Below are positions 34,931-41,515 of a stretch of 64,000 nucleotides of DNA, in pieces (the stretch's first letter is position 1; each line of letters opens with the position of its first letter). The notes under the pieces are model-generated. The model ran no database searches. It saw nothing but the letters and a program-made list of their open reading frames with translations, and was not told where the DNA came from. Source of the stretch: Solimonas sp. (GTDB lineage Bacteria > Pseudomonadota > Gammaproteobacteria > Nevskiales > Nevskiaceae); NCBI GenBank assembly GCA_030149365.1, contig JASBRP010000034.1, positions 1-64,000 of the forward strand, written 5' to 3'. The position numbers were made by a program, and so were the translations under genes.

Positions 34931-35001
34931 CGCGGGCAACAAAAAAGCCCCGATGAAGGGGCTTCTTAGTGACCTTGTATGGTCGGGGCGACAGGATTCG
35001 A
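34931..35001. repeat. Left island boundary: tRNA-Pro 3'-end duplication (att-like)
   Basis: A 71-bp sequence nearly identical (67 of 71) to 46113-46183. It contains the last 22 bases of tRNA-Pro including CCA (34980-35001, minus sense) and the tRNA terminator hairpin (arms 34945-34951 and 34958-34964 with a T run on the minus strand). The rest of the tRNA is absent: homology stops after TTCGA. This is what site-specific insertion at a tRNA 3' end leaves at the distal side. Confidence 0.85.
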
Positions 35002-35087
35002 TGGGCCTTCGATGCCAGCAGTTTTCGGCAGAGTGAGCGCTGGCGATCATGGCATTCGCGGAGTGCTGCGAAGATGGTTTCAGGCAT
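35002..35087 (-). pseudogene. Truncated N-terminus of a hemerythrin-like (HHE) protein
   Basis: A frame opening MPETIFAALRECHDRQRSLC with an AGGAGC site 7 nt before the ATG. It resembles the first helix of hemerythrin HHE-domain proteins, where I/Y-x-A-L-R-x-x-H-D-x-Q-R is typical and the His is a metal ligand. After 28 codons it runs into the tRNA-Pro remnant and continues as meaningless sequence. The rest of the gene was evidently lost at the island boundary. Family assignment rests on one helix only. Confidence 0.45.
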
Positions 35088-35198
35088 ATGGTTGCTCCTG
35101 TGTCCTTTTTGTGTGGTGGGAGCCCTGCCGCACCGCGCGCGATTCCTGCCCCGGCGAAACCGGCCGTTGTACGGACGTCCGCGCTCAGGGATCGGTGT

Positions 35199-35327
35199 TC
35201 AACCCGTCGCAACGCAAGAGACGGCGACCGCCTTCTGGCGATGCATTGCGCGGAGTCCAGGGATCGGGGCTGACCTCAGCTCGAGGATCAGCAGTACGAC
35301 GCCCGCCAACAACCAAAAATCGCTCAT
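35199..35327 (-). CDS. Small membrane peptide, possible NfeD-like remnant
   Basis: A 42-codon frame starting MSDFWLLAGVVLLILELR, one hydrophobic helix of about 14 residues followed by a basic tail. An AAGGGAG site stands 8 nt before the ATG. The hydrophobic start resembles the first helix of NfeD-like proteins, but the frame stops too early, so it may be a remnant. An AT-rich stretch (35370-35405) upstream, unusual for this window, may hold its promoter. Confidence 0.4.
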   Translation of the reverse strand: MSDFWLLAGVVLLILELRSAPIPGLRAMHRQKAVAVSCVATG

Positions 35328-35541
35328 ATCCGGCACTCCCTTGACACCTCCCTTGATGCATCAGGCGTGCCATATTTAAGTATATGAATTTAAACAAGTA
35401 AATTCCTGAGCGCCGTGGCTGATAGCCGGTCCCTGGTTGCGGCGCAGAGGTAATTGACGGAAACATGAAGACGCGGCCAGGGCTTGCCTGGGGCCAGACT
35501 ACGGATGCCTTGTCGTGGAAGACAGCTGCTTCACAAGCGGC

Positions 35542-35745
35542 TCAATCCTGGATTCCTCTCATTCCACTGTCGTTGAGAAATTCTGCGTCGGGTATCGCTT
35601 TCAAGGTGGCTTTCTCCTGCCTCTGCTGACGCAGGTGGTTGAAGACCGGAAAGGACAGGCCCTTGGAATCAGCGCGCGCGCTGCTGGGCTCGGCGGAAAC
35701 GACATCGCGGCCGGCAGGACCAGTGGATTCATCTGAGGACTTCAT
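35542..35745 (-). CDS. Small hypothetical protein downstream of BON gene
   Basis: A 67-residue frame starting MKSSDESTGPAGRDVV, hydrophilic, with a predicted helix FNHLRQQRQEKATLKAI near residues 35-51. No signal peptide or membrane segment. Its start lies 17 bp inside the end of the BON gene on the same strand, which suggests a two-gene unit. A start four codons upstream (35757) is also possible. I do not recognise the family. The 214 bp between this gene region and the small membrane peptide hold only AT-rich sequence. Confidence 0.4.
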   Translation of the reverse strand: MKSSDESTGPAGRDVVSAEPSSARADSKGLSFPVFNHLRQQRQEKATLKAIPDAEFLNDSGMRGIQD

Positions 35746-36076
35746 GGTTTTTCTCATGGTGATGGTGAGGGGATGGCGTGATGTCGGTGAGGACATGATT
35801 GATCCCATCTACATCCGCTGCCGCCTGCTCGGCCTCATCAATCTGGCCTTGGGAGGGAGCGGACCCGGTCAAGCGCACGGTCCCGCCGAACGACTCCACG
35901 CGGATAGCGCGCGAATCGATGTTCCTTCTTGCAGCGATGGCACTCCTCACGTCGGCGGTCGTGACGCCGTCGGCATACTCCTGGGCCCTGGCCTGGGACG
36001 CCAGCCCCTGGGCCAGGCCTGGAGGCGTAACGCAGCTGGCCAGCAGGCATGCAGTCGCTACGAGGAACCTATGCAT
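35729..36076 (-). CDS. BON-domain secreted protein
   Basis: A 115-residue protein: signal peptide MHRFLVATACLLASCVTPPGLAQ (a lipobox-like LASC is present, so lipidation is possible), then one BON domain. TTADVRSAIAARRNIDSRAIRVESFGGTVRLTGSAPS followed by QIDEAEQAAADVDGINHVLTDI shows the helix, the 'GxVxLxG' strand and the closing strand. The end is His-rich (four consecutive His), perhaps metal-binding. BON domains bind membranes or envelope components and are common in osmotic and envelope stress proteins (OsmY). Other BON repeats lie 2.3 kb away in the same island. Confidence 0.75.
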   Translation of the reverse strand: MHRFLVATACLLASCVTPPGLAQGLASQARAQEYADGVTTADVRSAIAARRNIDSRAIRVESFGGTVRLTGSAPSQGQIDEAEQAAADVDGINHVLTDITPSPHHHHEKNHEVLR

Positions 36077-36349
36077 GGACTGGCTTCTGGAGCAATGACA
36101 GGGAGTTCTCATTCCTCATCGTGCCCTCGTAGCGGTAGGCTGTCTGTGCGCCCTCCTACATATCGGGCGTCTCCTGGGCGAGACTCCCGTTTGTCCGACA
36201 CGGTTCGTGCCGTTGCTTCGGAAAAGGACCTCGGGCGTGATATGTACGCTGAAGCACAGACGCTGTGCCCGGTGTCCATCACAGTATCCGGAAGCAGGAT
36301 GATCGTCCGCCGCCGACCTCGCCGGTGGGTGTATGTCCGGAGTCAGCTG

Positions 36350-36625
36350 ATGACACATCGTAGTCACTACATGCCCAAGCGCGGCCCGGGCGGCTCTGCC
36401 TGGGGGAAAGCTGCCGCCAACAAATCGGCCTGGGGGAAAAATGCCTCCGGCACGCAGCCGGCCCAGGCTGGCCCCGACAGTCTTCCACAAGCGGAACCCA
36501 CAGACTCCCCCACGCCACCCTCGACCTCGGGGCCGGCGGATGGAGCCACGGTGGAACCGGGCAATGACCTACAGCCGGAGGGCGTTCGTGAAGACGGCAG
36601 GATCTTCGTCAGGACGCAGCGCTGA
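36350..36625 (+). CDS. Small Gly/Ala/Pro-rich hypothetical protein
   Basis: A 91-residue hydrophilic protein with a twice-repeated SAWGK unit (GGSAWGKAAANKSAWGKNASG), then a Pro/Ser/Thr-rich stretch and a short C-terminal VREDGRIFVRTQR. GGAG lies 8 nt before the ATG at 36350; a second ATG at 36371 also fits. No homology I recognise. The SAWGK repeat and basic start recall small nucleic-acid-binding or intrinsically disordered proteins, but this is only an impression. It precedes the Cys-rich gene by 31 bp. Confidence 0.45.
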   Translation: MTHRSHYMPKRGPGGSAWGKAAANKSAWGKNASGTQPAQAGPDSLPQAEPTDSPTPPSTSGPADGATVEPGNDLQPEGVREDGRIFVRTQR

Positions 36626-36656
36626 ACGTGTCCTGCCCCAGTGGCGAAGAACGTCC

Positions 36657-36977
36657 ATGAAGCAAAGCGACATGGAGAGGATGTTCGGGGCGTCGATCGT
36701 GATCGGGATGGCTCGGCGCACCGGTGCGGCCTGGTCCTTTCGTGCCAAGGTGCGCAATCTCTGGTGCGCATGCTGCGCTCGCACGTTCCCGAACGGCGTA
36801 TATCGGGACGAGGCCGGCTTGCATCACTGCCCCTATGGCGACTGCGACGCGCTGGAGGCGGATGCTCAACCATGGCCCGCGATCCGGTTCACCCGTCCCA
36901 ATTATCCGGAGCACCCCACACTGGGTATCCGGTACCCGCTGCCGGAAGCAGACCTGTCCGTGACAGGGCGACCTTAA
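36657..36977 (+). CDS. Hypothetical protein with zinc-ribbon-like cysteines
   Basis: A 106-residue protein with CACCARTFPNGVYRDEAGLH and HCPYGDCDALE in the middle. The cysteines form C-x-x-C and, 19 residues later, H-C-x4-C, so a four-ligand zinc site is plausible. The C-terminal third (PAIRFTRPNYPEHPTLGIRYPL) looks like a substrate or partner-binding tail. I recall uncharacterised proteobacterial proteins with the same 'CPYxDCD' core but no function. GAAGAA stands 7 nt before the ATG. Confidence 0.55.
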   Translation: MKQSDMERMFGASIVIGMARRTGAAWSFRAKVRNLWCACCARTFPNGVYRDEAGLHHCPYGDCDALEADAQPWPAIRFTRPNYPEHPTLGIRYPLPEADLSVTGRP

Positions 36978-37176
36978 CAAAGCCTGGCCCGCCATCCCGC
37001 AGGCCGTCACTGTCGGCGCCGAGGCCGAGCGCATTTGGCCGATAATGCCAAGGTCGCTGGCCGACAGACGAACCGGTGCGTGGAGGTCGTTTTCGCCAAC
37101 GAGGCCGCACGCGCAAGCAAGTAGCTCTCCGTCCATGTGAACCAGAACGGCTGGCCTCGCGGCCCGCCTTCCTTTC

Positions 37177-37338
37177 TTGCCGGAGGAGGTGGCGCGCTAC
37201 CTGTTCGTCGAAAACCCCTCGCTGCTTGGCCGCAGCATTTTGCGGGCGCTGCTCGACCGCATGGACTTGAGCAACGTGCAGGACTGCGCCCGCGTAGCCC
37301 TGGATGGCGCGGTGCATCACCTGCGGCTCCTGATCTAG
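37177..37338 (+). CDS. Unrecognised short frame, possible gene remnant
   Basis: A 53-codon frame, LPEEVARYLFVENPSLLGRS followed by ILRALLDRMDLSNVQDCARV and a hydrophobic end, starting at TTG (or GTG 12 nt later). The amino acid pattern looks like two amphipathic helices, more protein-like than neighbouring frames, but no ATG or standard start is present. The rest of the 510 bp between 36978 and 37487 holds nothing I can identify on either strand. Confidence 0.25.
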   Translation: MPEEVARYLFVENPSLLGRSILRALLDRMDLSNVQDCARVALDGAVHHLRLLI

Positions 37339-37487
37339 GCAAGGCCGTGCGGATACACATGGCCGTTGCCGCTGGCTGCCTAAGTGGCGTAACGCACCGA
37401 CATTGCGCGCGTCCAGGCTTATGGTCATCTGGCTGTACCACTCCCGGCACCTCGCAAGCTCGCGGGCCACGGGAACCAGAGACCATC

Positions 37488-37775
37488 ATGAACAAGCCCT
37501 ACATCCAGCGTGGCGCCAATGGCGGCGCGAAGTTCCCCTACCAGCCGAAGGCACAGCCGAACCTTCACGCGCCGACCTTCAGCAAGCCTGCTGTCCAGCC
37601 GGACCCGAAGGAGACGGCGCAGGAGACGGTGCCCCAGGTGATGCCGAAGGCAGCCGCCGAGGGACTTCTCGGTGCAGCGCCGGCGACGTCCATCCCCGAT
37701 CCTGCCCTAAGGGCGCCAGGCGGCGACGATGACCTGATGAGCAAGCCCCTGAGCAAGCCGGCGAAAACCTCATGA
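37488..37775 (+). CDS. Small Pro/Ala-rich hypothetical protein
   Basis: A 95-residue protein opening MNKPYIQRGANGGAKFPYQP, then a Pro/Gln/Ala-rich stretch and a short MSKPLSKPAKTS tail. Hydrophilic and probably disordered. Its stop overlaps the start of the CsbD-like gene (ATGA), so the two are translationally coupled and likely act together. AGAGA lies before the ATG. The family is unknown to me; the general style resembles the SAWGK protein 1 kb upstream. Confidence 0.5.
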   Translation: MNKPYIQRGANGGAKFPYQPKAQPNLHAPTFSKPAVQPDPKETAQETVPQVMPKAAAEGLLGAAPATSIPDPALRAPGGDDDLMSKPLSKPAKTS

Positions 37776-38194
37776 GCCTGCCCACCAGCCTTGACGAGGC
37801 CAAGGGCCTGTGGAAACAGCAGGTCGGTGCCGCCAAGATCACCTGGGCCAAGATCACCGAGGACGAGTGGCTGAAGCTGGAGGGGCATGAGCAGAAGATT
37901 GCCGGCCTGGTCCAGGAGCGCTATGCCCTGACGCGCTACGAAGCCGAGCGGCAGGTCCGGAATTTCTTTGACCGGCTCAAGCGCGCGCTGCCGGGCAAGG
38001 ACGATATTCAGGCGCAATGGCAGGCCCAGGTCGTCGAAGCCCGACAGCTCTGGGACAAGCTCAGTGAAGAAGAGATCCTCGGCTCCGGGGGGCAGATGCA
38101 CAAGCTCGCCGTCCTGGTCCAGGAGCGCTATGCGATCACACGCTATGCCGCAGAGAAGCAGGTCCAGAACTTCATCGACCGCCTCAAGCACTGA
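37772..38194 (+). CDS. Protein with two tandem CsbD/YjbJ-like domains
   Basis: A 140-residue protein made of two similar halves. Each reads W-(K/D)-x-(K/L)-(I/S)-x-(E)-(D/E)-E, then a Gly turn and an LVQERYALTRYEAERQV or LVQERYAITRYAAEKQV helix ending FxDRLK. E. coli YjbJ has the related W-G-K-L-T-D-D ... G-K-I-Q-E-R-Y-G pattern, so these are CsbD-like stress domains, normally sigma-B or RpoS controlled. The protein is soluble with no signal. Two further relatives are encoded at the other end of the same island. Confidence 0.72.
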   Translation: MSLPTSLDEAKGLWKQQVGAAKITWAKITEDEWLKLEGHEQKIAGLVQERYALTRYEAERQVRNFFDRLKRALPGKDDIQAQWQAQVVEARQLWDKLSEEEILGSGGQMHKLAVLVQERYAITRYAAEKQVQNFIDRLKH

Positions 38195-38321
38195 CGCGGT
38201 CTCCCCCGGCGGTCGCGCGCAGCGCATAGCCGCCCCCTTTCCCTCACCGACATTCTCGGGCGCAGCCAACCCGGCCGTTCCCGGCAGGCATCACGCCTAT
38301 CAACCTATGCGGAGAAGCAGC

Positions 38322-39158
38322 ATGAATACGAAATTCCACCACTCGTTCCTCAAATCGGCGATATTCCTCGCGATCCTGTCGACCAGCGGCATCGCCGCCG
38401 CGGACACCGCTGCGCAGGATCTCACCGAAGCCCGCCAGGAAACGCAGATCTGGACGACCTACGCCCTGAGCCCCTATCTTCGTGCCAACGACCTCAAGGT
38501 CGCGGTCAACAACGGCAAGGCGACGCTCAGCGGCAAGGTCGCGGAAGACGTCAGCAAGGATCTGGCGCGCCAGATCGCCCTTGGCGTCGGCGGCATCAGC
38601 GAAGTCGACAATCAGATCGTGGTGCAGCCGGACTACATGGCACCGGCACCGGCAACGGATCGCAGCTACGGTGAGGTGATCGACGACGCCACCGTCACCT
38701 CCGCGGTGAAGTCCAAGCTGCTGTGGAGCAAGCATACGGCTGGCCTGAGCACCGACGTCGACACCAGGCGCGGCAAGGTCACGCTCAAGGGTACCGCCGA
38801 CAGCGGCGCCGCCCGCGATCTGGCCGGCCGCCTGGCGCTGAACACCCGCGGCGTGGTCGCGGTGGATAACCAGCTGACCGTTAACGGCATGAAGGCCATC
38901 GCCGTCGCCGACAAGGCGAAGGGCACGATGAAGGAAGCCGGCAAGGACATCTCCGACAGCTGGATCACCACCAAGGTGAAATCCACTCTGCTGTATTCCA
39001 GCAACGTCGATGGCAGCGACATCGAGGTCAGCACCCGCAGCGGCGTCGTTACGCTGAACGGCAAGGTCGGCAGCGGCGCGGAACGCGCGCTGGCGATCGA
39101 ACTCGCGCAGAACGTGATGGGCGTCAAGAGCGTCGTCTCCAAGGGCCTGACGCTCTGA
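38322..39158 (+). CDS. OsmY-like periplasmic protein with three BON domains
   Basis: A 278-residue secreted protein: signal peptide MNTKFHHSFLKSAIFLAIL... cut near GIAAADT, then three BON domains at about 40-110, 130-200 and 210-278. Each has the 'G-K-(A/V)-T-L-(S/K/N)-G' strand: NGKATLSGKVAED, RGKVTLKGTADSG, SGVVTLNGKVGSG. Each domain ends in a strand of the VDNQ type, the last being VKSVVSKG. OsmY-type proteins protect the envelope during osmotic stress. GGAGAA stands 6 nt before the ATG. Followed by the DUF4398 and OmpA genes on the same strand. Confidence 0.88.
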   Translation: MNTKFHHSFLKSAIFLAILSTSGIAAADTAAQDLTEARQETQIWTTYALSPYLRANDLKVAVNNGKATLSGKVAEDVSKDLARQIALGVGGISEVDNQIVVQPDYMAPAPATDRSYGEVIDDATVTSAVKSKLLWSKHTAGLSTDVDTRRGKVTLKGTADSGAARDLAGRLALNTRGVVAVDNQLTVNGMKAIAVADKAKGTMKEAGKDISDSWITTKVKSTLLYSSNVDGSDIEVSTRSGVVTLNGKVGSGAERALAIELAQNVMGVKSVVSKGLTL

Positions 39159-39259
39159 ACCAGCAAACACAGCATGACCGCCTCCTCCCGGGCGCGGACC
39201 GCTTCTCGTTTACCAGCGGCCGCGCGAGAACACGGCCGACTTCACCAGGAAAGACAACC

Positions 39260-39646
39260 ATGACCAGAACCATGCAGCCCATCCGGCGTTTTGCTGCCAG
39301 TGCCGGAGGCCTGCTCCTGCTCGCCGCCTGCGCCTCCGTCCCCATGCCGCCCACTGAAGCCCTGAAGGCCGCAGAACAGGCAATCGCCAGCGCCGAGAAG
39401 GCGCGAGTCGCCGACCACGCCTCCCCCGAATTGGGGGAGGCGCGGGAAAAGCTCACCGCGGCCAACGCGGCCGTGCAGAAGGAGGACATGGTCGTTGCGC
39501 AGCGCCTGGCCGAGCAATCGCGCGCCGACGCCGAACTGGCGCTGGCCAAGTCCGAGGCCGCCAAGGCGAAGGCCGTCAACGACGAAATGAAGACCAGCAC
39601 CGAAGCCATGAAGCAGGAAATGCAGCGCAATCCGGGAGTCAAGTAA
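39260..39646 (+). CDS. DUF4398-type lipoprotein
   Basis: A 128-residue lipoprotein: signal with lipobox LLAAC near residue 25 (GGLLLLAACASVP), then an Ala/Glu/Lys-rich coiled coil over the rest (EQAIASAEKARVADHASPEL, AVQKEDMVVAQRLAEQSRAD). The order 'A-x-x-x-I-x-x-A-E-x-A' plus SPEL fits DUF4398 proteins, which are usually paired with OmpA-type lipoproteins. Its stop shares a base with the ATG of the next gene (TAATG), so the pair is coupled. It probably anchors a coiled coil in the outer membrane. Confidence 0.82.
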   Translation: MTRTMQPIRRFAASAGGLLLLAACASVPMPPTEALKAAEQAIASAEKARVADHASPELGEAREKLTAANAAVQKEDMVVAQRLAEQSRADAELALAKSEAAKAKAVNDEMKTSTEAMKQEMQRNPGVK

Positions 39647-40536
39647 TGAAGACCTCAAGCCATAGCTTCAAGCTGCTGGCCATCGCCGCGGCTGCCGCGA
39701 TGATGTTGTCGGCCTGCTCCAGTGGACCGACGCGCCCCGAAGGTGCCGACGAGGTACGCGGCAAGCTGACGCAGCTGCAGTCCGATGCGCAACTGGCCAC
39801 CCTGGCGCCGGTCGCGATCAAGGAAGCGGAGGCCGCCGTCGTTGCTGCCGAGGAGCCCCGCGAGGATCTGGAGCAGGGCAGGCACCTGGTCACGATCGCC
39901 GATCGCAAGGTGGACACTGCCCGCGCCCAGGCGCAGGCGCGCCTGACCGAAGACCAGCGCAAGGTACTCAGTGCGCAGCGCGAAGGCGCCCGACTGGAAT
40001 CGCGGACCCGCGAAGCCGACATCGCCCGCTCCGACGCGAACATCGCTCGTGCCGACGCGGACCTCTCACGCAGCCAGGCCGAAATGGCCCGGATGGATAC
40101 GGATGCGGCGAAGCAGAAGGCCGCCGAACTGCAGCGCCAGATCGCGGAATTGAATGCCAAGGCCACCGAGCGTGGGCTCGTGGTCACGCTCGGCGACGTC
40201 CTGTTCGCCACCGGCCGTTCGGAACTGAAAGGTGGCTCGGCCAGCAATCTTTCCAAACTCGCCGCCTTCCTCAAGCAATATCCGGATCGCACCGTCCTCA
40301 TAGAGGGCCATACCGACAATGTCGGCAGCGACGCCTCCAACGTCAGCCTATCTCAGCGTCGGGCCGATTCGGTCAAGTCTTACCTGGTGGGGCAGGGTGT
40401 TGGCGCCGCGCGGCTGACTTCTTCCGGCATGGGCGAGGGGTCTCCCACGGCCGGCAATGAATCAGCGACCGGTCGTCAGCAGAATCGCCGCGTGGAAGTA
40501 GTCATCTCGAATCCGCTCGTCTCCACCCTGAGGTAG
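39646..40536 (+). CDS. OmpA-family lipoprotein with DUF4398-like coiled coil
   Basis: A 296-residue lipoprotein: lipobox LSAC at about residue 24 (AMMLSACSSGPT), a long Ala/Arg/Gln-rich coiled coil to about residue 175 with heptad-like repeats (ARSDANIARADADLSRSQAE), and a C-terminal OmpA domain (180-296). The peptidoglycan-binding signature is VLIEGHTDNVGSDASNVSLS followed by QRRADSVKSYL, with the conserved Asp and Arg. FATGRSEL marks the first strand. It probably links the outer membrane to the wall, working with the DUF4398 lipoprotein encoded immediately before. A strong terminator follows. Confidence 0.88.
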   Translation: MKTSSHSFKLLAIAAAAAMMLSACSSGPTRPEGADEVRGKLTQLQSDAQLATLAPVAIKEAEAAVVAAEEPREDLEQGRHLVTIADRKVDTARAQAQARLTEDQRKVLSAQREGARLESRTREADIARSDANIARADADLSRSQAEMARMDTDAAKQKAAELQRQIAELNAKATERGLVVTLGDVLFATGRSELKGGSASNLSKLAAFLKQYPDRTVLIEGHTDNVGSDASNVSLSQRRADSVKSYLVGQGVGAARLTSSGMGEGSPTAGNESATGRQQNRRVEVVISNPLVSTLR

Positions 40537-40581
40537 GTGCGCGCCCTCCCCGGACATGACCAGAACCCTTGCCGCATTTGA

Positions 40582-40617
40582 GCCCGCGCAGCCTCCGCTG
40601 CGCGGGCTTTTCCTTTA
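40582..40617 (+). terminator. Intrinsic terminator after the OmpA gene
   Basis: Perfect 11-nt arms GCCCGCGCAGC and GCTGCGCGGGC (40582-40592, 40597-40607) with a 4-nt loop, followed by TTTTCCTTTATTT. It closes the BON-DUF4398-OmpA unit. Confidence 0.85.
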
Positions 40618-40707
40618 TTTCGCGCGGACACTGGAAACGGCAGTTCTCAATGCAGCGTAGGATGACCTTCGCGACAGTCATCGCGCCCACAGGCCAGGCT
40701 CCCCATC

Positions 40708-41442
40708 ATGTCGCGTCCGCATAGCCCCAACCAGAATCATCTGCTCGCCGCGCTGCCCACGGCCGAGTTCGGACGCCTGCTACCTCATCTGGAGCTGGTG
40801 CCGCTGCGCCTGGGTGAGATTCTCAGCGAATCCGGCGACACACTCACGCATGCCTGTTTTCCGACCACCGCGATCCTATCGCTGCATTACGTGATGGAAA
40901 GCGGCGCATCGGCTGAGGTGGCTGGCGTGGGAAACGAGGGCATGCTCGGCATCTCCCTGTTCATGGGCGGGCAAACGACGCCGACGCGTGCGATGGTGCA
41001 GACGGCGGGTCACGGTTACCGGCTGCACTCGCAGTTTTTGATGGAGGAGTTCAACCGTTCTGGTTTGTTGCTGAAGCTCTTGCTGCGCTATACCCAAGCA
41101 TTGCTGACACAGATCTCGCAGACGGCGGCCTGCAATCGCCATCACTCGCTGTTGCAGCAGCTAAGCCGCTGGCTCCTGCTGACCTTGGATCGCATGCCAA
41201 CGAACGATCTGATCATGACCCAGGAGCTGATTGCCAGCATGTTGGGTGTGCGTCGCGAGGGTGTCACCGAGGCCGCGGGAAAGCTGAAAGACCTCGGCGC
41301 GATCAGCTATCGCCGCGGTCATATCACGGTGCTGGATCGCGCGCAGCTGAACGAGCATGTCTGTGAATGCTACGACGTAGTCAGGAAGGAATTCGAGCGC
41401 CTGCTCTGCGACGTGCAGTACCGCCAGGCCGAAACCCAGTAG
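40708..41442 (+). CDS. Crp/Fnr-family transcriptional regulator
   Basis: A 244-residue protein with an N-terminal cupin-like sensory domain (LVPLRLGEILSESGDTLTHA, FPTTAILSLHYVMESG, AEVAGVGNEGMLGISLFMGG) and a C-terminal winged helix. The recognition region is MTQELIASMLGVRREGVTEA followed by LKDLGAISYRRGHITVLDR. The phosphate-binding cassette of true cAMP-binding members (GE..R.A) is absent: the equivalent is GNEGMLGISLFMGGQTTPTR, so it likely senses something else or acts constitutively. No cysteine cluster for an Fe-S centre is seen. It lies before a hybrid kinase gene and may control the island's stress genes. Confidence 0.87.
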   Translation: MSRPHSPNQNHLLAALPTAEFGRLLPHLELVPLRLGEILSESGDTLTHACFPTTAILSLHYVMESGASAEVAGVGNEGMLGISLFMGGQTTPTRAMVQTAGHGYRLHSQFLMEEFNRSGLLLKLLLRYTQALLTQISQTAACNRHHSLLQQLSRWLLLTLDRMPTNDLIMTQELIASMLGVRREGVTEAAGKLKDLGAISYRRGHITVLDRAQLNEHVCECYDVVRKEFERLLCDVQYRQAETQ

Positions 41443-41515
41443 CTGGAACCGCACCCGCCGGCCCATGCGGGCTGGCGCTCAGACGCCCGCAACCATCCAG
41501 GTGAGGATCAGAGCC

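Noticed and set aside
36889-37470. A minus-strand frame of about 190 codons in the island
   Set aside because: Composition is Arg/Gly/Ala-rich with no start signal; a shorter plus-strand frame in the same place looks more protein-like.
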